Origin: Corynebacterium rhinophilum
GTDB taxonomy: Bacteria; Actinomycetota; Actinomycetes; Mycobacteriales; Mycobacteriaceae
Assembly: GCF_030227225.1 (NCBI RefSeq)
Contig: NZ_JASPHQ010000002.1
Span: 62,001 to 126,000 of the forward strand
DNA: 64,000 nt
Direction of reading: 5' to 3'
The notes under the pieces are model-generated. The model did not search any database. It saw nothing but the letters and a program-made list of their open reading frames with translations, and was not told the origin of the DNA. Position 1 is the first letter of the stretch. Each line of letters opens with the position of its first letter. This document shows positions 57,878 to 64,000 of the stretch, piece by piece. The translations under genes and the position numbers were made by a program.

Positions 57878-57907
57878 AAAAAAGCCGCCTTGGTGACAAG
57901 GCGGCTT
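57878..57907 (-). terminator. Terminator of the minus-strand tRNA cluster
   Basis: AAGCCGCCTTG (57897-57907 read on the minus strand) and CAAGGCGGCTT (57882-57892) form an 11-bp perfect stem with a four-base loop GTGA-type, followed by six T. It lies just after the last tRNA-Gly. Confidence 0.95.
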
Positions 57908-57910
57908 GAG

Positions 57911-57986
57911 TGGAGCGGATGACGAGACTCGAACTCGCGACCCTCACCTTGGCAAGGTGATGCGCTACCAACTGCGCTACATCCGC
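57911..57986 (-). tRNA. tRNA-Gly (GCC), copy nearest terminator
   Basis: A 76-base cloverleaf with encoded CCA. The acceptor is GCGGATG/CATCCGC and the anticodon loop TTGCCAA gives GCC. Sequence is identical to the copies at 58227 and 58467. Confidence 0.97.
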
Positions 57987-58029
57987 AGGTGAATCAAAAG
58001 ATTCACCAAGGGTCATCAGATGACCCTAG

Positions 58030-58101
58030 TGCGCGATACTGGGATTGAACCAGTGACCTCTTCCGTGTCAGGGAAGCGCTCTCCCACTGAGCTAATCGCG
58101 C
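58030..58101 (-). tRNA. tRNA-Val (GAC), first copy
   Basis: A 72-base cloverleaf without encoded CCA. The acceptor is GCGCGAT/ATCGCGC and the anticodon loop CTGACAC gives GAC. It is identical to the copy at 58341. Confidence 0.96.
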
Positions 58102-58125
58102 CCAATGCCCGAAGGCATTAAGTTG

Positions 58126-58196
58126 AGGTGGAAACGGGAATCGAACCCGTGTGCACGGTTTTGCAGACCGTTGCCTCACCACTCGGCCATTCCACC
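58126..58196 (-). tRNA. tRNA-Cys (GCA)
   Basis: A 71-base cloverleaf. The acceptor is GGTGGAA/TTCCACC, the discriminator U is typical of tRNA-Cys, and loop CTGCAAA gives anticodon GCA. CCA is not encoded. Confidence 0.97.
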
Positions 58197-58226
58197 GTGG
58201 CGATACCGCCTCACACAATACAGTGC

Positions 58227-58302
58227 TGGAGCGGATGACGAGACTCGAACTCGCGACCCTCACCTTGGCAAGGTGATGCGCTACCAACTGCGCTACATCC
58301 GC
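58227..58302 (-). tRNA. tRNA-Gly (GCC), middle copy
   Basis: Identical over all 76 bases to the other two tRNA-Gly genes here, including the encoded CCA. It lies 30 bases upstream (on the minus strand) of tRNA-Cys. Confidence 0.97.
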
Positions 58303-58340
58303 ATGCGAAACCAGGCCCGGTTTCTAGGACAAAGTCCTTG

Positions 58341-58412
58341 TGCGCGATACTGGGATTGAACCAGTGACCTCTTCCGTGTCAGGGAAGCGCTCTCCCACTG
58401 AGCTAATCGCGC
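58341..58412 (-). tRNA. tRNA-Val (GAC), second copy
   Basis: Identical to the copy at 58030. Together with the tRNA-Gly at 58467 it forms a Gly-Val unit repeated at 58227/58030, with tRNA-Cys inserted in the second unit. Confidence 0.96.
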
Positions 58413-58466
58413 GCTATTCATTTAGTTCCACTTTCCCTTTGTGGTGTAATACCCTCAAGAAAAGCG

Positions 58467-58542
58467 TGGAGCGGATGACGAGACTCGAACTCGCGACCCT
58501 CACCTTGGCAAGGTGATGCGCTACCAACTGCGCTACATCCGC
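58467..58542 (-). tRNA. tRNA-Gly (GCC), first in the cluster
   Basis: First tRNA of the minus-strand cluster, identical to the other two tRNA-Gly genes with CCA encoded. A probable promoter lies about 45 bases upstream. Confidence 0.97.
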
Positions 58543-58584
58543 ATCGCGCCGCAGTGCTTAATGCTTTGCGGTGCGTGAACAAAC

Positions 58585-58611
58585 ATTATCGTGCTCCCTG
58601 TCAGTTTCCAA
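58585..58611 (-). promoter_or_regulatory. Probable promoter of the tRNA cluster
   Basis: Read on the minus strand, TTGGAA (58606-58611) and GATAAT (58585-58590) are 15 bases apart. The -10 box is good and the -35 moderate; spacing is short. Position before the first tRNA-Gly supports it. Confidence 0.45.
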
Positions 58612-58797
58612 ATCCCCAGCCCAGCACCCCTATTGCGCGACACACATCGCGCATTTCTCCGCACCGTGAATTGCAGGGTTGTCATTTACCCCACGAGTAA
58701 ACCTCCCCTGGATATCCGCGTCTACCCCACCTTCCACGCCTGCCATCCAGCCAATTAGGAAAATGGAATGCACCGGGTGTAGATTTATCCCCCGCAA

Positions 58798-58872
58798 GGT
58801 CCTATAGCTCAGTGGGAGAGCGTTCCGTTCACACCGGAAAGGTCACTGGTTCAATCCCAGTTAGGACCACCA
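58798..58872 (+). tRNA. tRNA-Val (CAC)
   Basis: A 75-base cloverleaf with encoded CCA, on the opposite strand to the cluster. The acceptor is GGTCCTA/TAGGACC and loop TTCACAC gives anticodon CAC. Both valine isoacceptors in the window are thus encoded within 800 bases. Confidence 0.96.
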
Positions 58873-58874
58873 CC

Positions 58875-58913
58875 GCCCACTTAAGCTTATTTTCTTCGCT
58901 TAGGTGGGCTTTT
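58875..58913 (+). terminator. Terminator of tRNA-Val (CAC)
   Basis: GCCCACTTAAGC (58875-58886) pairs with GCTTAGGTGGGC (58898-58909), with one G-U, and four T follow. AGGTGGGC is repeated 12 bases later with TTTTT, giving an alternative second arm. Confidence 0.85.
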
Positions 58914-58959
58914 CCCATTCAGGTGGGCTTTTTGCCTTAACTGAGTAAAGTGTCCACCC

Positions 58960-59862
58960 GTGTTGTGGATACTTTTGGGAATTCTTGCTGGACTGGTCTT
59001 ACCGATACAAACGCTGGTCAATACCCGTCTTTGCGCCTCCACCGGCACCCCGTTTTCCTCCTCGATGATCTCCTTCGCCGTAGGAACAATAACCCTGCTC
59101 ATCGTGGCCACCACAGTTACCGGCGGGGACTACGGTATTGCGCAGGCTTTTGACGAACCACTCTGGATTTGGTTCGGCGGTTTGTTGGGTGTTGTCGCAC
59201 TGACCGGAAATATTCTTCTCTTTCCGCACCTAGGCGCGGTGCAGACTGTGGTCTTACCCATTGCCGGGCAGGTCATCATGGGGCTCATTGTTGACCACTT
59301 CGGGCTCTTCGAGTCGCCTCAGTCTTCTTTAACGGTGGTGCGCGCTATCGGCGCCATTATTGTACTTTTCGGCGTAATTGCGGTGGTAGCCACACCGAGC
59401 GCAGCAACAAGTAATGCAGATTCCGCGACCGCCCTGTGGCTGTGGCGGCTAGCCGGATTTATTTTTGGCTGTTTTACAGCCAGCCAATCCGCCATCAACG
59501 GCCACCTTGGCCAGGTGACGGGATCTCCGGTGAGCGCTGCGCTGGTATCGTTTGCCGTCGGCGTTACCGCCTTGGTCATCATCAATATCGTGTTGCGCTG
59601 GCGCCCGCGCATCGAGCGCCCGGAAGGAAAACCAAACCCGTGGTGGATGTGGATAGGCGGTGTATTGGGCGCACTTTTCATCTTCGGCAACGCCGCCCTC
59701 GTTCCGCAGATTGGTACCGGTCTCACCGTGGTTGCCGGCCTGCTTGGCTCGATGCTGGGCTCGCTCATCATTGATCGCGTAAGCGGCGCCCCCATTAAGT
59801 CCCGCCAGGTCCTGGGCATTGCCCTCCTTTTGACCGGTGTGGTGCTTATTCGGCTGGTGTAG
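58960..59862 (+). CDS. DMT-superfamily transporter, fused YdcZ (DUF606) type
   Basis: A 300-residue membrane protein with about ten helices in two related halves. The first begins MLWILLGILAGLVLPIQTLVN and the second LWLWRLAGFIFGCFTASQSAINGHLG; each contains a Gly-rich FGGLLG/IGGVLG turn and a TVVLPIAGQ or TVVAGLLGS segment. Single YdcZ proteins have one such half, so this is the fused form. Substrate unknown. The GTG start follows the tRNA-Val terminator by about 45 bases. Confidence 0.85.
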   Translation: MLWILLGILAGLVLPIQTLVNTRLCASTGTPFSSSMISFAVGTITLLIVATTVTGGDYGIAQAFDEPLWIWFGGLLGVVALTGNILLFPHLGAVQTVVLPIAGQVIMGLIVDHFGLFESPQSSLTVVRAIGAIIVLFGVIAVVATPSAATSNADSATALWLWRLAGFIFGCFTASQSAINGHLGQVTGSPVSAALVSFAVGVTALVIINIVLRWRPRIERPEGKPNPWWMWIGGVLGALFIFGNAALVPQIGTGLTVVAGLLGSMLGSLIIDRVSGAPIKSRQVLGIALLLTGVVLIRLV

Positions 59863-59907
59863 CCAGCGGGACGATTCACGTCTGCACAACCATTACACTG
59901 GCAGACC

Positions 59908-60606
59908 ATGGACATCGCTTCGCTTCTGGGCCCCGAACCCGCTTACCTGCCCGCCGTGCGGGCCAATATGGTTTCTACCCTCACCGGTTCTGCCACCATC
60001 AACGATCTTTCAGAGGCCATGGGCAATGACACCGATGCACAGCTTTTTCAGGCCCTGCGCGGCTGGGCGGACGTCGTCTTCGTTGGCGGGCAGACAGTCA
60101 GGTCAGAAGATTATGCGGGAGTAGAGCGCGACTCTCCCGATTCACAGCCCGCCCCCATCGCCGTGCCCACGCAAAGCTTGAAGTTTGATCCGGGTTCGAA
60201 ATTCTTAACGCACTTCACCACTGCCCCGCTCTTCCTTCTCCCCCACGCCGCGTTGCAAAGCGCAGAGGTCTCCGCGAGAAAGCGCTCCATCGAGGCAGCA
60301 GGTGCAGAGGTAATCGATGCCGGTGAAGGCACCATGCAGGACTATCTCCGCGTATTGCGGGAGCGTGGATTCCAGCGCATCCTCTGCGAAGGTGGGCCAG
60401 GAATGCTCGGCCAGCTGGTGCATATCGATGCGATTGATCAGATGTATTTAACCCTGGATCCCCACCTTTCCACCGGCGTAGAAAAACCCGTGGCTACCTT
60501 TCATGGCACGCACTCCCACCGCCGAATGCAGCTAGAAAATATTGCCGCCGATACAGATAGCACGGTGTTTCTGCGGTACTCGCGCACTACTGAGTCCGTA
60601 GACTAA
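59908..60606 (+). CDS. Pyrimidine reductase family protein (RibD C-terminal/DHFR-like)
   Basis: A 232-residue stand-alone RibD-C-domain protein, of the dihydrofolate-reductase-like fold. It has VRANMVSTLTGSATIND at the N-terminal substrate side (the family's MxxSLDG equivalent is altered). LRERGFQRILCEGGPGMLGQLV is the NADPH site. Such proteins may act in riboflavin synthesis or on other pyrimidine-like substrates. It is followed by aftC after six bases. Confidence 0.85.
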   Translation: MDIASLLGPEPAYLPAVRANMVSTLTGSATINDLSEAMGNDTDAQLFQALRGWADVVFVGGQTVRSEDYAGVERDSPDSQPAPIAVPTQSLKFDPGSKFLTHFTTAPLFLLPHAALQSAEVSARKRSIEAAGAEVIDAGEGTMQDYLRVLRERGFQRILCEGGPGMLGQLVHIDAIDQMYLTLDPHLSTGVEKPVATFHGTHSHRRMQLENIAADTDSTVFLRYSRTTESVD

Positions 60607-60612
60607 AAGGTC

Positions 60613-61764
60613 GTGACTGCTCGAATAAACGCCGCCGCATGGCCTATTGCCGTTCTCCTCGTCATTCAGCGCATCTTCATCGTCGCGCGCAATGGGACGT
60701 TGACTGATGATTTCACTACGGTCTATAGCGCGCTTAAGCGCATGGTCGACGGTATTCCGGTGTATGAACAGGCTTATAACCATGTGGATCCGCTATATCT
60801 CTACACCCCAGGCGCAACGCTATTCTTATCGCCTTTAGCGTGGCTCGATTTCAGCCTCGCGCGCGGACTTTTCATCGTTGTCAACGCTCTTGCCATCATT
60901 GCCGCACTGGCGCTGCTAACCCACGTGGTGGGAAGAAAGCTCACCTCGCCGGTTTTTCCAACCTCGATTGCTTTAGCCTTCGCCACTGAATCAGTCACCA
61001 ACACTTTGGCGTTTACCAATATCAACGGTGTGCTCTTATTCTGCATGGCGCTTTTCCTATGGGCTTTCTTAGAGTCTGAGCGCACCCCGCAGCTCGCATG
61101 GGTCTCCGGCATAGCCCTTGGGCTAGCCATTTTGATTAAGCCCCAATTCGCACCCCTGCTTTTCTTGCCCTTGGTCAAGCTGCAATGGCGCAACCTCCTC
61201 GCGGGCCTCGGGATTCCGGTCGTTCTCAATGTCCTAGCGTGGCCGATCGTCCCGGGTGCTAGCGGTTACTTCGACAAGCTGGTGCCCTATCTTTCCACGA
61301 CCCGCGATTATGCCAATTCCTCCTGGGCGGGATTGCGGGCCTATGTGGAATTCGGCCCCGTTCTCTACTGGGTGGTGTGGGTAGTCTTCGCCGCCTTGGT
61401 CGGGTGCGCGGTGCTCGGACTACTGCGGTGGCGACAATCCGAACCGGTATTTTGGGCGCTGACGACGAGTGGCACGATTATGGTCGGGATTTTCTTCTTA
61501 TCCTCACTAGGACAGCAATATTATTCAATGTGGTTATTCCCGCTAATTTTCACCGTGTTCCTACCGCGCTCGGTCTTTCACTCGGTGGGCGCATGGGTGG
61601 CTGCATTCCTGTTCTTGGCCCCAGTGACATGGACGTCGCAAGCGCACCCGGATGCTGGGCGGTGGATGAACACTTTCTCCGGCACCGTGGGGTGGAGCCT
61701 GCTCATCGTCATCATCTTCGCCTCCGTTGCCGGGTGGTGGCGTGCCACGCAAATAAAGGATTAA
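60613..61764 (+). CDS. aftC: AftC-like arabinofuranosyltransferase
   Basis: GT-C enzyme that adds alpha-1,3 branches to cell-wall arabinan using decaprenyl-phosphate arabinose. The 383-residue protein has about ten helices. The first external loop contains the acidic pair NGTLTDDFTTVYSALKRM in part, then DPLYLYTPGATLF. The order aftC-msrB-hemQ matches C. glutamicum cg2077 and its neighbours, the basis for the name. A different GT87 activity cannot be excluded from sequence alone. The GTG start has AAAAGG close by. Confidence 0.85.
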   Translation: MTARINAAAWPIAVLLVIQRIFIVARNGTLTDDFTTVYSALKRMVDGIPVYEQAYNHVDPLYLYTPGATLFLSPLAWLDFSLARGLFIVVNALAIIAALALLTHVVGRKLTSPVFPTSIALAFATESVTNTLAFTNINGVLLFCMALFLWAFLESERTPQLAWVSGIALGLAILIKPQFAPLLFLPLVKLQWRNLLAGLGIPVVLNVLAWPIVPGASGYFDKLVPYLSTTRDYANSSWAGLRAYVEFGPVLYWVVWVVFAALVGCAVLGLLRWRQSEPVFWALTTSGTIMVGIFFLSSLGQQYYSMWLFPLIFTVFLPRSVFHSVGAWVAAFLFLAPVTWTSQAHPDAGRWMNTFSGTVGWSLLIVIIFASVAGWWRATQIKD

Positions 61765-61774
61765 ACTTAAAGTC

Positions 61775-62191
61775 ATGACTGATTTTAAGCTCATTGCTGA
61801 TGCCGACTGGCAAAAGCGCCTTAGCCCCGAAGAATATTACGTATTGCGCGAAGCAGGCACGGAGCCGCCGCACGTGGGCGAATACACAGATACCACCACA
61901 GAGGGTGTCTACTCCTGCAAGGCCTGCGGCGAGGAGCTATTCCGTTCCACCGAGAAGTTTGCTTCCCACTGTGGTTGGCCTTCCTTCTTCTCCCCGCTAG
62001 CCGGTGACAAGATTATCGAGCGGGAAGATAATTCCCTGGGCATGCGCCGCGTCGAGGTACTATGCGCCAACTGTGAGTCCCACTTGGGCCACGTATTCGA
62101 AGGCGAAGGCTACGATACCCCGACTGACCTGCGCTACTGCATTAACTCTATTTCTTTGAACCTGGAAGAAAAGCCCATCGAGGAAAACTAG
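61775..62191 (+). CDS. msrB: Peptide-methionine (R)-S-oxide reductase
   Basis: Reduces methionine R-sulfoxide in proteins. The 138-residue product has zinc cysteines in SCKACGEELF and LCANCESHLGHVF, the HCGWPSFFSP motif, and the catalytic Cys in LRYCINSISLNLE. It is ten bases downstream of aftC and closed by its own terminator. Confidence 0.97.
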   Translation: MTDFKLIADADWQKRLSPEEYYVLREAGTEPPHVGEYTDTTTEGVYSCKACGEELFRSTEKFASHCGWPSFFSPLAGDKIIEREDNSLGMRRVEVLCANCESHLGHVFEGEGYDTPTDLRYCINSISLNLEEKPIEEN

Positions 62192-62228
62192 GATTTCACT
62201 ACCACGCGCAGTGAGAACAAATGACAGC

Positions 62229-62273
62229 GCTAGGAGCTCCCTACAGTTAAGGGGGCTCCCAGCATTGTTTTTA
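62229..62273 (+). terminator. Terminator of msrB
   Basis: GCTAGGAGCTCCC (62229-62241) pairs with GGGGGCTCCCAGC (62251-62263), with one mismatch and one G-U, followed by ATTGTTTTTATTT. It also separates the convergent hemQ. Confidence 0.85.
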
Positions 62274-62282
62274 TTTCAAATC

Positions 62283-62984
62283 TTAGGGCAGAACCTTGAT
62301 GAGTTCTGCGATGTTCTTCACGCGGCGTCCGGTGTGGAATGGAATTTCCTCACGCACGTGGTGGCGGGCTTCGGTATAGCGCATCTTATACATCAGGTCC
62401 ACAATGCGGTGTAGCTCGTCGGCTTCAAAGGCAAGGACCCACTCATAATCCCCAAGCGCGAATGCCGGTACGGTATTGGCGCGCACATCGGGGTAGTCGC
62501 GTGCCTGCATTCCGTGCTCCATCAAAATACGGCGACGCTTTTCTTCTTCCATCGTGTACCAGTCATACGAACGCACGAATGGGTAGACGGAAATCCACTC
62601 CTTGGGCTCTTCCCCCATGATGAAGGAAGGCAGGTGGGACTTATTGAACTCGGCCGGACGGTGCAGGGCATTTCCAATCCACGTTACTTCGCTCACCTGG
62701 CCCAAGGTGGTCTCCCGGCGGAAATCGCCAAAGGCTTTCTGGATATCGGAAAACTCCTCGGCGTGCCACCAGATCATGAAGTCCGCAGAATCGCGCATCG
62801 CGGTCAGATCGTAAACGCCGCGGACGGTGACCTTATTGTCCTTTTCTAGTTCCGCAAAGAATTCTTGGGCTTGGGAGATGATCTCCTCGCGCTCGCTGCC
62901 CAGCCCGCCGGGGATCACCTTGAAAACGGCGTGTTGGGAGTATTGCTGTACCTCGTTGAGTTCCTTGAAATCGAGCTTCGCCAT
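62283..62984 (-). CDS. hemQ: Coproheme decarboxylase (HemQ/ChdC), actinobacterial type
   Basis: Makes haem b from coproheme III with peroxide in the coproporphyrin-dependent pathway. The 233-residue product has the chlorite-dismutase-like double ferredoxin fold. Residues match the C. diphtheriae enzyme when shifted by one: distal His117 (KSHLPS), catalytic Tyr134 (ISVYPF) and proximal His157 (LMEHGMQ). It converges on msrB and diverges from the DUF3000 gene. Confidence 0.95.
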   Translation of the reverse strand: MAKLDFKELNEVQQYSQHAVFKVIPGGLGSEREEIISQAQEFFAELEKDNKVTVRGVYDLTAMRDSADFMIWWHAEEFSDIQKAFGDFRRETTLGQVSEVTWIGNALHRPAEFNKSHLPSFIMGEEPKEWISVYPFVRSYDWYTMEEEKRRRILMEHGMQARDYPDVRANTVPAFALGDYEWVLAFEADELHRIVDLMYKMRYTEARHHVREEIPFHTGRRVKNIAELIKVLP

Positions 62985-63132
62985 TGCCTTCTCCTTTGCA
63001 GAAGCTTATTCGAATATTCGGACAAATCCATCATAAGTTGGAGTTAGACCGATTGTCATCCCCCCCCTGTGCACCTCCCACTATCGGCGCGCCTCCGCCA
63101 GCTCAAGGTAGTGAAACTATAGCTTTATCAAG

Positions 63133-63807
63133 GTGAGTAATTCCGAATCGAGCACGCCCAGCGCCGGTAAGAATGCCGGAGCCAACTCCGGAGATGACGC
63201 AGCCTTTACCTCCCTACGCCGCAATGACGAGGCACAGGAGCCAACGACGCCGCCGGCTTTTACTCAGGCAGTAGAGTCCATGCACGCGGCCACTCTTCGC
63301 CCAGAAATTAGCCTAGGGTCCATTCGCCCACCGCAGCGATTAGCGCCCTTTAGCCACGCCATTGGCCTTGAGGTGGGCACGGAAGAGGACCCGGATATCA
63401 TCGCCACCGATTCAGATGGCGATGCCTTCGGGCGCCTCATCCTCCTTCATGACCCGGGCGCGGAAGAGGCCTGGGAGGGCGCAATGCGCTTGGTGGCGTA
63501 TATCCAGGCCGATATGGATGATTCGGTGGCAGGAGATCCGCTGCTTCCGGACGTAGCCTGGCAATGGCTCAATGAAGGCTTGGAAAAAGAAGGCGCGGAG
63601 CTTACCAACCTCGGCGGTACGGTCACCTCCACCGCCTCGGTCCGCTTCGGTGAGATCGGCGGCCCCCCGCGCGCTTATCAGATTGAGATGCGCGCATCGT
63701 GGACGGCGGAGGGGCTGGATTTAGCACCGCACGTGCAGGCCTTCGCACAAGTATTAGCCAACGTCGCGGGGCTGCCGCCTGAAGGCGTTACTGAACTCGG
63801 CCGCTAA
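63133..63807 (+). CDS. DUF3000 domain-containing protein
   Basis: A 224-residue acidic protein unique to actinobacteria. The first ~45 residues are disordered and Ser/Gly/Asp-rich. The domain begins FTQAVESMHAATLRPEISLGSIRPPQRLAP, with HDPGAEEAWEGAMRLVAYIQAD following and VRFGEIGGPPRAYQIEMRASWT near the end. Function unknown; it stands before the RNase D gene as in mycobacteria. A TATAGC box (63118-63123) ends nine bases before the GTG, which fits leaderless translation. Confidence 0.88.
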   Translation: MSNSESSTPSAGKNAGANSGDDAAFTSLRRNDEAQEPTTPPAFTQAVESMHAATLRPEISLGSIRPPQRLAPFSHAIGLEVGTEEDPDIIATDSDGDAFGRLILLHDPGAEEAWEGAMRLVAYIQADMDDSVAGDPLLPDVAWQWLNEGLEKEGAELTNLGGTVTSTASVRFGEIGGPPRAYQIEMRASWTAEGLDLAPHVQAFAQVLANVAGLPPEGVTELGR

Positions 63808-63808
63808 G

Positions 63809-64000
63809 ATGGTGGAATTTCGGAAGCAACCGAAAGAGGGTATTCCGAAGGTATTATCCACGCCAGCGGAATTCACCGCTGCCGCCGCGCGGTTGCACGC
63901 TGGTACCGGGCCCTTTGCCATCGATACCGAGCGCGCCTCAGGCTACCGGTACGATGACCGCGCCTTTCTCATCCAGATTCGCCGTAACGGCGCCGGGACG
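63809..64000 (+). CDS. rnd: Ribonuclease D, 5' part only
   Basis: The first 64 codons of a DEDD 3'-5' exonuclease; the rest is outside the window. The exonuclease I motif is seen in FAIDTERASGYRYDDRAFLIQIRR, with catalytic Asp and Glu in DTE. The ATG at 63809 starts one base after the DUF3000 stop; a GTG at the next codon is also possible. Confidence 0.92.
   Translation, partial: MVEFRKQPKEGIPKVLSTPAEFTAAAARLHAGTGPFAIDTERASGYRYDDRAFLIQIRRNGAGT

Noticed and set aside
1..64000. Mobile elements, prophage, CRISPR, toxin-antitoxin or defence system
   Set aside because: No transposase, integrase, regularly spaced repeat, nuclease-helicase operon or antitoxin-like pair was seen on either strand.

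Overview
The window is a GC-rich, gene-dense stretch of chromosome from a member of the Mycobacteriales, almost certainly a Corynebacterium. The evidence is the set of cell-envelope genes for phosphatidylinositol mannosides (pgsA, patA, pimA), an AftC-like arabinofuranosyltransferase, an actinobacterial-type HemQ, a PGKGP-type EF-P, and the gene order rel-apt-dciAE-secF-secD-yajC-ruvB-ruvA-ruvC-yebC-tesB known from corynebacteria. I cannot name the species. No insertion sequence, prophage, CRISPR array or replication origin is visible. This is mainly conserved core genome with a few accessory pockets.

Layout. (1) 1-2.8 kb: pyrimidine operon pyrR-pyrB-pyrC (minus; pyrC runs off the left edge), with a possible PyrR-binding hairpin over the pyrR ribosome site. 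(2) 2.9-6.4 kb: a plus-strand TIGR01777 epimerase and two YbjN-family genes, then a minus-strand PPK2 polyphosphate kinase. (3) 6.5-19.8 kb, all minus: alaS-ruvX-mltG-aroE, a strong hairpin, then a small prepilin peptidase, aroC-aroK-aroB-aroQ, pepQ, efp and nusB; rarA lies upstream of alaS. (4) 19.8-23 kb: aspS and an unassigned kinase-like gene. (5) 23.2-27.6 kb, plus: a zinc metallopeptidase, a luciferase-like monooxygenase with its partner FMN reductase (CE1758/CE1759 pair) and sdaA. (6) 27.6-34.8 kb: hisS, an MBL hydrolase, tpx, a membrane-anchored cyclophilin, an AT-rich pocket with an orphan 115-residue secreted protein, a DUF421 protein and a secreted 5'-nucleotidase. (7) 35-47.9 kb, minus: the rel to tesB cluster (stringent response, purine salvage, Sec export, Holliday-junction resolution). 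(8) 48-55.2 kb: a GT87-type membrane glycosyltransferase (plus) facing the thrS-HIT-pgsA-patA-pimA operon (minus). (9) 55.2-57.7 kb, minus: an exported metal operon, CopC / PCuAC / Dyp peroxidase. (10) 57.9-58.9 kb: six minus-strand tRNAs (three Gly, two Val, one Cys) and one plus-strand tRNA-Val. (11) 59-64 kb: a YdcZ-type transporter, a RibD-C reductase, aftC, msrB, hemQ, a DUF3000 protein and the start of ribonuclease D.

No clearly new multi-gene defence or mobile system is present. The best candidates for new biology are the uncharacterised flavin pair at 24.2-26.0 kb, the orphan secreted protein in its AT-rich pocket at 31.4-32.0 kb, and the three-gene exported copper/haem operon that lacks the usual EfeU and EfeO partners.
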